Below, piece by piece: positions 27,932 through 36,636 of a stretch of 64,000 bases of DNA. This stretch comes from Deltaproteobacteria bacterium HGW-Deltaproteobacteria-19 (GTDB taxonomy: Bacteria; Desulfobacterota; Syntrophia; Syntrophales; PHBD01). Location: assembly GCA_002841865.1 (NCBI GenBank), contig PHBD01000014.1, positions 1-64,000 of the forward strand, written 5' to 3'. A program made the translations under genes and the position numbers. The number at the start of each line of letters is the position of its first letter. Position 1 is the first letter of the stretch. The notes under the pieces are model-generated. The model saw only the letters and a program-made list of their open reading frames with translations. It was not told the origin of the DNA and did no database searches.

Positions 27932-28672
27932 ATGAAAATCCGTATACGGCTCGCCGTCATGATTGGACTGGTTGCCATCCTGGTATGCGGCTGCAGCAGC
28001 CCGGTCCTGAAGCAGGATATACCGGTGTCGACCAATCCGATGGGGGCCAGCATCTACGCCAACGGACAGCCCGTGGGGATAACGCCGGGCACTGTTTCGC
28101 TGGAGCGGAACCGCAGTCATATCCTGACCCTGGTCAAGGAGAACTACCGCCAGGAGGACGTGGTGATCGAAAGGCTGTACCAGAAAGACAAGGCCTATCT
28201 GAAAGCGATTCAGTCGGGCATCCATTCGGGCCTCTTTTTCAAGGACGCCGCCATGGGAGTCGGCAGCAGCATGACTTCCCTCTCCTCACAGGAGGAGACG
28301 GGGGAGGCCTACATTCTTTACCCGTCGGCCGTCAAGGTGACCCTGGCGCCCCTCGGGGGCGTCGGCAGGAACGATCCGGTCGCGCCGTCCGCACCGTCGT
28401 CGCCGGGCGCCGTCTCACCGGACCGGCCGGCAGGGTACGGCGAGGCCCCGCGAATGGCCGAAAAAGACTTTGCCCGGGAGGTCATCAAAATGGGCGCCGG
28501 AGCGGCGCTGACCCAGGTCAAACCCATCGGGAAGAAGGTGGAGGCCTCTTCCTCGTCCAGGAGCTACGTCACTCCGGGCGGAACCATGGTAACGGAAAAA
28601 TCGAGCACGTCGGTCGGCGTCGGCATCAACCCCGCGGGGCTGGTTGACGTCCTTGATGTGCTGTTCAAGTAA
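27932..28672 (+). CDS. PEGA-domain-like lipoprotein
   Basis: Lipobox LVCGCSS; VSTNPMGASIYANGQPVGITPGTVSLERNRSHILTLVKENYRQEDV. Confidence 0.65.
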   Translation: MKIRIRLAVMIGLVAILVCGCSSPVLKQDIPVSTNPMGASIYANGQPVGITPGTVSLERNRSHILTLVKENYRQEDVVIERLYQKDKAYLKAIQSGIHSGLFFKDAAMGVGSSMTSLSSQEETGEAYILYPSAVKVTLAPLGGVGRNDPVAPSAPSSPGAVSPDRPAGYGEAPRMAEKDFAREVIKMGAGAALTQVKPIGKKVEASSSSRSYVTPGGTMVTEKSSTSVGVGINPAGLVDVLDVLFK

Positions 28673-28729
28673 ATTCATGTTTTGCGACCGGGCGAAGGCG
28701 CATCGCGCTGTAGTGAGAAGGAGTAATGC

Positions 28730-29203
28730 ATGAAAAAGAGAGTGCGGATGATCCTGTGGGTCCTGCTGATTCTTGTCCCGGCGGCAACGGCCTCGGCGGT
28801 GGATCTGGCCACCCTCGACCGGGTGAGTGTCCTGATGGCGAAATCTCAGGTGATCTCCATCCTGGGTGCGCCCGCCGAAGTAACGTCGATGGGCCCCCTG
28901 AAGGTCGAACTGTACAGTGTCACCGGTGCAAGTCCCCTGGTGAGTGCGGGCTGCATCTACGAAAACGAGGCGACGCTGGCGGGGATCGCCTTTATCTTCC
29001 ACGGGGATCTCACGATCGAGACGGCGAAGAGGCTGCGGGAGAACGGATTCGCCCTTTCGGGGGGGAAAGGGACCGCTGTCCGTCTGGCGGGGAAAGACGA
29101 CGATACGGGCCTCCCTGTGATCGTCACGATCGACGTGAACAGCGAGTTGATGACGGTCATCGCCTTCGAAAAGAGGTTTTTTGAGCGAAACGTGCACCAA
29201 TGA
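28730..29203 (+). CDS. Secreted protein of unknown function
   Basis: Signal peptide VLLILVPAATASAVD; short ORF with good start context. Confidence 0.6.
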   Translation: MKKRVRMILWVLLILVPAATASAVDLATLDRVSVLMAKSQVISILGAPAEVTSMGPLKVELYSVTGASPLVSAGCIYENEATLAGIAFIFHGDLTIETAKRLRENGFALSGGKGTAVRLAGKDDDTGLPVIVTIDVNSELMTVIAFEKRFFERNVHQ

Positions 29204-29381
29204 TCGCCGAACAGGACCGCCCGGTCGCCCGGTCCCATGGTATCCCGGCTCTCCCTGCCAACCGCATTTCCGGATCATGCCCGGATTTCGAATGGGTCTG
29301 CCCGGATGTTTTTACGCAGATCGCTCCGATGTTCCATTCCATAAATCAATATTTCTCCAACAAGCAGGATTCGATGTGAAA

Positions 29382-29897
29382 ATGATGAATGCTGTGCTCG
29401 TATCGAAGCTGAGTGACTATGCTGACTGGCTTGAACTGGCAAAGGAAGTGGAGCCGCTGTTCGGTCCCATGGTCGATGATACGGCATTCTGTGACGGGCT
29501 CAAACAGGCGATCCGCGAGGGAAGGGCGTTCTGTGCCTCGGAGCCGGATGAAGACGGCCGATCCATGTTTCATGGCGGCATCGTCATTTCGAAAGATGCA
29601 AACGAGATTCTCTGGCTTGCGGTGTCCGGAGACTTCCGGGGGCGGGGAGCGGGAGCGGCCCTGCTGTCCGAAGCGGTCGGCCGCCTGGATCGGAACAGGC
29701 CGATCATCGTGACGACGTTCGACCGGACGATCACGGCGGGGCTTCCCGCCAGGAGGCTCTATCAGCGGCTCGGATTCACGGATTCCGCGGCGGCAGGGCT
29801 GAATCCGGCCGGTATTCCAACAGTTACGATGACCCTGGAGATGCGGAGCGACGGCAGTCGGTGTCTGCAACCCGACGAGCCGGCCGGCTCCCGTTGA
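29382..29897 (+). CDS. GNAT family N-acetyltransferase
   Basis: LAVSGDFRGRGAGAALLSEAVGRL, ARRLYQRLGFTDSAA. Confidence 0.7.
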   Translation: MMNAVLVSKLSDYADWLELAKEVEPLFGPMVDDTAFCDGLKQAIREGRAFCASEPDEDGRSMFHGGIVISKDANEILWLAVSGDFRGRGAGAALLSEAVGRLDRNRPIIVTTFDRTITAGLPARRLYQRLGFTDSAAAGLNPAGIPTVTMTLEMRSDGSRCLQPDEPAGSR

Positions 29898-29989
29898 GCC
29901 AAGGGTCACGTCCTTCAACATATTCTTTGATTCCGTGAGAGTGTGGACTCGCAGGACAGGCCGACAGTTCCTGAACAAAGGAGGGTGCC

Positions 29990-30463
29990 ATGACACCGGA
30001 CGAAATGAAGGACAAGGCAATCCGGATCATGTTGAAGAGGTTCCATTGAAGCCAGGCGGTTCTTGCGGTTGCGCAGGAAAAACTGGGGCAGGAAGCAAAC
30101 GAGGGGCTGATCCGGGCCATGGGGCCGTTCGGTGCGGGCCTGGCGGCCACCGGCGAGGTATGCGGGAATGTGGTCGGCGCTCTCGCCGCATTCGGCCTGA
30201 TGTTCAGCCGCAGCAGGGAGGAGGAGCGGGAGAGTCCCCTGATGTGGTCGTACTCGCAGCGATTTCTGCAGCGTTTCCGGGAGGAGATCGGCGGGGGAAG
30301 CATTCTCTGCCGGGATCTGATCGGCGTGGACTGGCAGGACAAGGCCCAGGCGAAAGATTTCCATGTCAGTGAAAAGTACCGGGAGTGCCTGCGGATCACC
30401 GGTGAAACCGCGAAGATCGTGGGCGGGATGATCGAACAACATCTCTTGTCTCAGCGGGCTTGA
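29990..30463 (+). CDS. C_GCAxxG_C_C family redox protein; candidate selenoprotein (in-frame UGA at 30047-30049)
   Basis: MTPDEMKDKAIRIMLKRFH-U-SQAVLAVAQEKLGQEANEGLIRAMGPFGAGLAATGEVCGN…ILCRDL…YRECLRITGETA*; SD aaggaggg; reading continues in frame across the TGA. Confidence 0.8.
30052..30086 (+). promoter_or_regulatory. Candidate bacterial SECIS hairpin
   Basis: TTCTTGCG-GTTG-CGCAGGAA (30060-30079, 8 bp, one G-U) plus outer CCAG/CTGG (30052-55/30083-86); apical loop starts with G, 18 nt after the UGA. Confidence 0.7.
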
Positions 30464-30523
30464 GTCTTCCACTGTCCCGGTAGGAAAACGGTGCCGGACG
30501 TCTCGATTCGGGAGGGATATAAG

Positions 30524-31060
30524 ATGAATACCATCGATCGGATGAACAGGGACGAGATCGTCGAGTTTTTGAACCGCTCCTGGATGACCCATGACGGGAT
30601 GTGGTTCTACAACTGCTTCAAGGAATGCGGCATCGAGACGGCCAACCGGCTCAACAAGGCAGCGATCCGGTCCATGGCGCCCATGGAGATGGCCAGGATG
30701 AAAAAAGCCCTGGGCATCACGGCGGAGAGGATCGAATCTTTCGCAGAATTCAGGGATTTCTTCACAGGCGCCGCCAGATTCTGCATCCCGCCGTTCATGA
30801 ACGGGAGGTTTGATACGTCCCGTGAAAACACCCTGCATTGGGAATTCGCGCCCAAGAACTGCTTTGCCTACAAGGGGATGGTCAGAATCGGGGCCATCGA
30901 CGGGTACGAGTGCGGGGTCATCTACCGGCTTGCCTGCTGGTTCGACGCCCTGGGTCTCAAGTACAGGGCAGCGCCGGAAATCACGGGCTGCCGGATGCGG
31001 TCGGGGGACACCTGCGAGGGCGAATTTGTCTTCGACTTCGGCACGTCCGCCGCGTCCTGA
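30524..31060 (+). CDS. DUF6125-like conserved protein
   Basis: RMNRDEIVEFLNRSWMTHDGMWFYNCFKECGIETANRLNKAAI. Confidence 0.6.
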   Translation: MNTIDRMNRDEIVEFLNRSWMTHDGMWFYNCFKECGIETANRLNKAAIRSMAPMEMARMKKALGITAERIESFAEFRDFFTGAARFCIPPFMNGRFDTSRENTLHWEFAPKNCFAYKGMVRIGAIDGYECGVIYRLACWFDALGLKYRAAPEITGCRMRSGDTCEGEFVFDFGTSAAS

Positions 31061-31162
31061 TCCGCCGTTCCGGGAAAATGAGGATCTGTCGCCGAAGGTT
31101 CGGCTGGTGTTCCTGGAAAAAATCAACGATGGCCGCCCGCGGGCGGAGGGAGGGAGAGGAGA

Positions 31163-32104
31163 ATGATCGTACATGACACCGTGATGACGGCGGAAGGCCG
31201 CCGCCGATCGACCCCGAAACATTTCATGTTCCTGGCAGTCTGCCTGGTGTTCCTGGCCATGACGATCGGGACGGTGTCTGCCGCCCCGGCGGACTGGCCC
31301 CATGTAGCCCTGTCCGGGGACGGCACGCCGGTTTCCTACGAGGTCTATGGCACAGGGGAGCCGACCCTGGTGTTCGTCCATGGCTGGAGCTGCGACGCCC
31401 GCTACTGGCGCGAGCAGGTGCCGTTCTTTTCCAGGACGAACCGCGTGGTGGTTCTTGATCTGGCGGGGCACGGCCACTCGGGAATGGGGCGGACGAAGTA
31501 TACCATGGGGGCCTTCGGGGAGGACGTGCGGGCCGTGGTCGAGGCCACGGGCAGCCGCCGAGTCATCCTGATCGGCCATTCCATGGGCGGCTCGGTGATC
31601 GCCGAGGCCGCCCGCCTGATGCCCGGCCACGTCGCCGGCCTGATCGGTATCGACACGCTCGAAAATGTCGAGTACCCCATGACCCGCGAAGTGCTTGAAA
31701 AGATGACCGCTCCCCTGAAAAAGGATTTCCGGGCCGGGAGCCGGCAGTTCGTCGGGCAGATGATCTCGCCCCGGACCGATCAGCGGCTTCGCGAGTGGAT
31801 TCTCGCGGACATGTCGGCGGCGCCGCCGGCCGTGGCCCTGAGCGCCATGGACGAGCTGATGATGCAGTACGTCACGGGGGAGGCGGCCAGGGTCTTCGAT
31901 CAGGTCCGTGTTCCCGTCGTCAGCGTGAACGGGGACCTCTGGCCCGTCAATTACGAGGCGAACCGGCGGCACATGCTGACCTATGACGCCATCGTCATCC
32001 CGAAGGCGGATCACTTCCTGATGATGAACCGCCCGGAGGAATTCAACCGCGCCCTGGAGAAGGCGATCCGGATGGTCCTGGAGAAGGCGGACAGGGGAAA
32101 ATAA
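31163..32104 (+). CDS. Alpha/beta hydrolase
   Basis: Signal peptide; LVFVHGWSCDARYW, VVLDLAGHGHSG, LIGHSMGGSVIAEAA, KADHFLMM. Confidence 0.9.
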   Translation: MIVHDTVMTAEGRRRSTPKHFMFLAVCLVFLAMTIGTVSAAPADWPHVALSGDGTPVSYEVYGTGEPTLVFVHGWSCDARYWREQVPFFSRTNRVVVLDLAGHGHSGMGRTKYTMGAFGEDVRAVVEATGSRRVILIGHSMGGSVIAEAARLMPGHVAGLIGIDTLENVEYPMTREVLEKMTAPLKKDFRAGSRQFVGQMISPRTDQRLREWILADMSAAPPAVALSAMDELMMQYVTGEAARVFDQVRVPVVSVNGDLWPVNYEANRRHMLTYDAIVIPKADHFLMMNRPEEFNRALEKAIRMVLEKADRGK

Positions 32105-32121
32105 CCGGGAAGAGTGAAGAA

Positions 32122-32153
32122 AACCCCGGACAGGCCTGAGTCCGTCCGGGGTT
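32122..32153. terminator. Bidirectional hairpin between convergent genes
   Basis: AACCCCGGAC-N12-GTCCGGGGTT, perfect 10-bp stem. Confidence 0.6.
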
Positions 32154-32162
32154 GATCGGTTT

Positions 32163-32308
32163 CTAGTGCCGGCCCCGCCGTCTCCGGATCCCGACGATCC
32201 CGATGAGACCCGTTCCGAGGAGCCACACCGCCGGGGGAATCGGCACGGCGTTGGCGGTCAGCCTGGCTGTTTCGATAACTCTATCATTACACAGAATCTT
32301 CTTTCCAT
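32163..32308 (-). pseudogene. Remnant of a PEP-CTERM protein gene (start region joined to sorting signal)
   Basis: Minus strand reads …TARLTANAVPIPPAVWLLGTGLIGIVGIRRRRGRH*; SD aaggagg + ATG at 32308 just upstream is out of frame with it. Confidence 0.65.
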
Positions 32309-32790
32309 GATGGCCTCCTTGTGCCGCCTTTTGTCCCAGTTCCGAAAAGGGGTCGGATCCCTTTGTCCTGCAGGTATCTCGATTGGTTCGTCGATGCCGG
32401 CAAAGGGCTCGCCCGCCTTCGCCGGTCCATCCGTTTATACATTCGTGTTTTTGGGAACACCATATAGCCGGCAGTATATTTATCTATATCTTCGGATATA
32501 TGAGGTTGGAATCTTCACGGAATGACGTGTGATTCGGGGGTGCGGATTCACGTCGCCTCTGCCCTGTTGCTGCAGGGCGAAGGGAGGGCATGTGGGCTGG
32601 CGGATTCAATCCGCTGCCTGTCCTTTCCGGAAGGCAATGAATGATTGATTTTGAGATCCATCTGAGAGTACAAACGTTGCCGCTTCAAGCGCCTTGCGCG
32701 ACGTTGGGAAGCAGGGTGCCCGGCACGTTGACGGTCGGCAGCAGGATGAGATAAACCGCACGATTCGATTCAGGTTCTCAGGAGGGAAGG

Positions 32791-34032
32791 ATGATCAAGA
32801 AAAGCAGCAAGATCAAAACGGTATGCCTTCTGGCGTTTTTATTCCTGTCATCGTTTACCGTATTCCCGCCGATGGATGTCCTGGCAGCACCCCCCGTTGG
32901 TGCCGACATGGTTTACATGACCGAGCAGTATCCGCCCTTTAACTATAAGGAAAATGGGCGGTTGGAGGGCATCGCGGTCTACCTGCTCGAAGAAATGATG
33001 AAAAAGGCGGACATTGATTTCAGCCGCGATCGGATTCGACTGACGAGCTGGACGACGGCTTACCGGGCGGCCCTGAATAAGAAGAATACCGTCCTGTTTT
33101 CCACGACGAGAACGCCGGAGCGGGAAAAGCTCTTCCAGTGGGTCGGTCCCATCGCCCCGACAAAGATCGTCCTGATCGCCCGGAAGGATCGGGCGTTAAA
33201 GATCAATGCCTTCGACGATTTGAAAGGGTTGAAGATTGCCGCACTGCGGGACGACATCGGCGAACAGCTTCTGGCCCGGGGAGGGATCAAGGGTAAGGGT
33301 GTCACCGTCAGGAAAAAAGCGGAAGACGTGATCCGCCTGCTCGAGGCAGGAACCGTCGACGCCTGGGCCTACGAAGAAACGGCAGGGCTCTGGCTGGTCA
33401 AGCATGTGGCGGCCGATCCGGGAAATTTTGAAAGCGTATACCGTCTCGGCGAAGGCGAACTCTACTACGCCGTGAGCCGGAACACCTCGAAGAAGGTCGT
33501 TCAGAAGATGCAGGACGCATTGAACGATCTCAAACGAGAAAAAACAAGGGAAGGATTCAGCGTCTACGAAGATATCGTGGATCACTACCTGAAGCCCCGT
33601 TACGTGAAAGACCGGGTTACCGACGAACAGGTGATGCAGCTGGTGGACCGTACGGCAAAAGATCTGGCCGGGGACGCCGCCGCGACGATCCGCAGGATCA
33701 ACGCCGGCGAGCATCCCTACCGGGACGGGAAAAATCCGGCCTTTTATGTTTTCCTGTACGATACGAGCGTGACGATGATCGCCCATGCCGCAAATATCAA
33801 AACGGTGGGCAGGAACTTCAAGGGCAAAACGGACGTCGACGGGAAAGCCTTCCGGGACGAAATCGTCGGCAAGGCGCTGAAAAACGGGAGCGGATGGGAG
33901 GATTACGTCTACACCAATCCCGGCGAAAGCGGCCTTTACTTCAAGACGACCTACTTCAAGGCGGCAAAGGGGAGCGACGGCAGAACGTATGTCGTCTGTG
34001 CGGGCAAATTCAAGGAAAAGCCGGGACCGTAG
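32791..34032 (+). CDS. Periplasmic binding protein (SBP_bac_3-like) fused to a C-terminal single Cache-like domain
   Basis: YMTEQYPPFNYKENGRLEGIAVYLLEEMM…; C-terminal IRRINAGEHPYRDGKNPAFYVFLYDTSVTMIAH…GWEDYVYTNPGESGLYFKTTYFK. Confidence 0.75.
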   Translation: MIKKSSKIKTVCLLAFLFLSSFTVFPPMDVLAAPPVGADMVYMTEQYPPFNYKENGRLEGIAVYLLEEMMKKADIDFSRDRIRLTSWTTAYRAALNKKNTVLFSTTRTPEREKLFQWVGPIAPTKIVLIARKDRALKINAFDDLKGLKIAALRDDIGEQLLARGGIKGKGVTVRKKAEDVIRLLEAGTVDAWAYEETAGLWLVKHVAADPGNFESVYRLGEGELYYAVSRNTSKKVVQKMQDALNDLKREKTREGFSVYEDIVDHYLKPRYVKDRVTDEQVMQLVDRTAKDLAGDAAATIRRINAGEHPYRDGKNPAFYVFLYDTSVTMIAHAANIKTVGRNFKGKTDVDGKAFRDEIVGKALKNGSGWEDYVYTNPGESGLYFKTTYFKAAKGSDGRTYVVCAGKFKEKPGP

Positions 34033-34128
34033 AGGAAGCGCGGCAATTCCCCGATCGTTCGGGAACGGATCGATCACGCCGCCGGCATTCAATGTTTCGG
34101 CAATCCCATTTCAAGGAAAGGGTTATTT

Positions 34129-34914
34129 ATGAAAAAATACGGTTGGTTCTGTCTGCTGCTGAGTTTGCTGGTTCTTTCCGGGTGTACATGTCCGTTGCAG
34201 AAGAACGTGAAAGGCTCTTCCGACCTTCAGATGCTGACGGAGGAATACCCGCCGGTGACGTTCATGAAGGACGGGAAGGTCACCGGTTTCGTCACGGACG
34301 TGGTGCGGGAGATCGCCGCCCGCCAGGGAATCCGGGACAACATCCGGCTGACCTCCTGGGACGAGGCCTACAAAACAGCCCTCAGCAAACCGAACGTGGT
34401 GCTTTTCAGCACGGAGCGGACGGAAAAGCGGGAGCAGCTCTTTCGCTGGGTGGGGCCGGTCGGGAAGAACAGCGCAATCTTATACGCGAAGAAAGGCTCC
34501 GGCATCCGGATCGACAGCCTGGATGACGCCAGAAAGGTTGCCGCCATCGCCACGACGACCGACTGGTTCACGGAACAGAACCTGAAGAGCAAAGGATTCA
34601 CGAATCTCAAAAGCTCGCCCCTTCCCGTCACCAATGTCAGGCAGCTCATGAAGGGCGAGGTTCAGCTTGCCGTCTTCACCGACGTTACCGTCCCGGAGAT
34701 TGTGAAAAATGCGGGATACAGCATGAACGACCTGGAGCCGGTCTTTACCGTGAGCAGCACCTATTTTTATATCGCGATGTCGCGCGGTACCCCCGACGAA
34801 ATAGTTCGGAAGTGGCAGTCCGCCCTGGACGGCCTGAAAGCGGACGGAACCTTCGAAAAGATATACCGGCGCTACCTGCCCAATGCCGATCTCGCCGATC
34901 TTTTGAAAAAGTGA
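34129..34914 (+). CDS. Transporter substrate-binding domain lipoprotein
   Basis: Lipobox LLVLSGCTC; MLTEEYPPVTFMKDGKVTGFVTDVVREIA…; paralog of the preceding gene without the Cache domain. Confidence 0.8.
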   Translation: MKKYGWFCLLLSLLVLSGCTCPLQKNVKGSSDLQMLTEEYPPVTFMKDGKVTGFVTDVVREIAARQGIRDNIRLTSWDEAYKTALSKPNVVLFSTERTEKREQLFRWVGPVGKNSAILYAKKGSGIRIDSLDDARKVAAIATTTDWFTEQNLKSKGFTNLKSSPLPVTNVRQLMKGEVQLAVFTDVTVPEIVKNAGYSMNDLEPVFTVSSTYFYIAMSRGTPDEIVRKWQSALDGLKADGTFEKIYRRYLPNADLADLLKK

Positions 34915-35307
34915 GGGCTCGGAGAAATCCGGTGTCAAAACTCGATCCCGGGACGAAGCCGGCCAAAGCGCCGATCCCGGTTCCTGCTGGTGCGATCTTG
35001 TGGATATGTTTGAACATAAACATCAGAAAAAGATTCCACGCATGCCTGACGACAAACATTGAAAAACACGCCCGCTTGTTATGAACAAGAGGTCATTTGC
35101 CGGAGATAAAATTGCCCGGTAGCAACTCTTCGGGGGATAAGCCCTCCAACCCTCTTATCATGGCGTACTCGGTTGTATTGGTTTTGGAACGATGAAGAAC
35201 CGCCGGGAAACGAGGCAGCAGGCGGCGAAACAAATCTCCACGTGCAAATCGGGAGGAAAAGATCTATTTGAAAATGGTTTATTGAGCAGCCGGAGGAGCA
35301 ATTTCCC

Positions 35308-36294
35308 GTGACCGGAAACCCCACCTATGAAGCCCTGCAACAAAGAATCAGAGAGCTCGAAGAGGAGTCGATCAAAGGCAAGCGGGCGATAGCGGAGCTG
35401 AGTGAAAGCGAGGAGCGCTATCGCCTTCTGGTCGAGAATGCAAACGAAGCCATTCTGGTAATCCAGGACGGGACGGTTAAATTTGTCAACAACAGGGCGA
35501 TCGCATCGTTTGGTTATTCGGAGCAGGAATTCCTGTCGATCCCAATCCTTGAATTAATCCACCCGGAAGATCGGGACGTGGTGACAGAACGCTATCTTCA
35601 AAAGATTCATGGCGATAAGATGCCCACCCGCTATACCTACAGGACTCTCCGCAAGGACGGCCAGACCCAATGGATCGCAAACAGCTCCGTCATGATCAAA
35701 TGGGAAGGACGACCCGCCACCCTCAACATCATTACCGACATCACCGACCGCAAACGGATGGAGGAGGTGCTCCTGGAAAGCGAAAAAAGATACCGTGAGC
35801 TCAGCATTATCGATGACCTCACCCAGCTCTACAATTCCAGGCATTTTTACAATCAGCTCAAGATGGAAATCGACCGTGCAGACCGATACGGACAGCCTTT
35901 GACCGTTCTGTTTCTTGACCTCGACGATTTCAAACAGTTCAATGATACTTACGGACATGTCGAGGGAGACCGGGTATTGTTGCGACTCGGCCAGGTGGTC
36001 AGAAGTCAATTACGACAGACGGACTCCGCCTATCGTTATGGCGGTGAGGAATTCATTATTTTGCTGCCCATGACCACCAGCAAGGACGGCGTCGTTATGG
36101 CGGAAAGAATCAGGACCGGATTCAAGAGAGAAAATTTTTCAGCCGTGACGGGCAAAGACGTGCATATGACGGTAAGCATCGGGATTGCTCAATACAAGCC
36201 AGGTGAAAACATGAAGGCCTTTGTACACAGGGTTGACCAGCTCATGTACCAGGCAAAGAAGAACGGCAAAGACAGGGTTTGTTCCGAGCCATAG
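35308..36294 (+). CDS. PAS + GGDEF diguanylate cyclase
   Basis: PAS EERYRLLVENANEAILVIQDG…; DRYGQPLTVLFLDLDDFKQFNDTYGHVEGDRVL…YRYGGEEFIILLP. Confidence 0.92.
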   Translation: MTGNPTYEALQQRIRELEEESIKGKRAIAELSESEERYRLLVENANEAILVIQDGTVKFVNNRAIASFGYSEQEFLSIPILELIHPEDRDVVTERYLQKIHGDKMPTRYTYRTLRKDGQTQWIANSSVMIKWEGRPATLNIITDITDRKRMEEVLLESEKRYRELSIIDDLTQLYNSRHFYNQLKMEIDRADRYGQPLTVLFLDLDDFKQFNDTYGHVEGDRVLLRLGQVVRSQLRQTDSAYRYGGEEFIILLPMTTSKDGVVMAERIRTGFKRENFSAVTGKDVHMTVSIGIAQYKPGENMKAFVHRVDQLMYQAKKNGKDRVCSEP

Positions 36295-36636
36295 CCTCCA
36301 GTGGTTCTCCCGGGAATTGCCCTCATGTCAAAAGGGCACTGAACAAGGCGCCGTCAAAGGGTTAACGGCGAAGAAGATCCTCTGTGACCTGCCCACGGAT
36401 CGTTGATCACCCTGATTCGGATTTCTGCCTCGATCTTATCAATGGCATCCCCTCAGGGGAAGGAAGGCCGAATCGGCCGGCGGTGATTGATCCGCTATTT
36501 GTTACATCCTCAAACAAAGTACGCGGCAATTCTGACGGAGATCCAACCTGTCAAACGATAATCCTTATTGACGGAAGAGGCAATCCGGCAAGAGGGAAAT
36601 GCGCCAGGGAACGGCAGGTAGACGATGGCGGTATCG

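Noticed and set aside
29915-32014. 699-aa minus-strand ORF
   Set aside because: Antisense to the selenoprotein candidate, DUF6125-like and alpha/beta hydrolase genes; no protein-like motifs
35060-35300. Possible c-di-GMP (GEMM) riboswitch before the PAS-GGDEF gene
   Set aside because: The conserved GEMM elements (e.g. GGGCAAACC, GGGACGCAAAGCC) are not present
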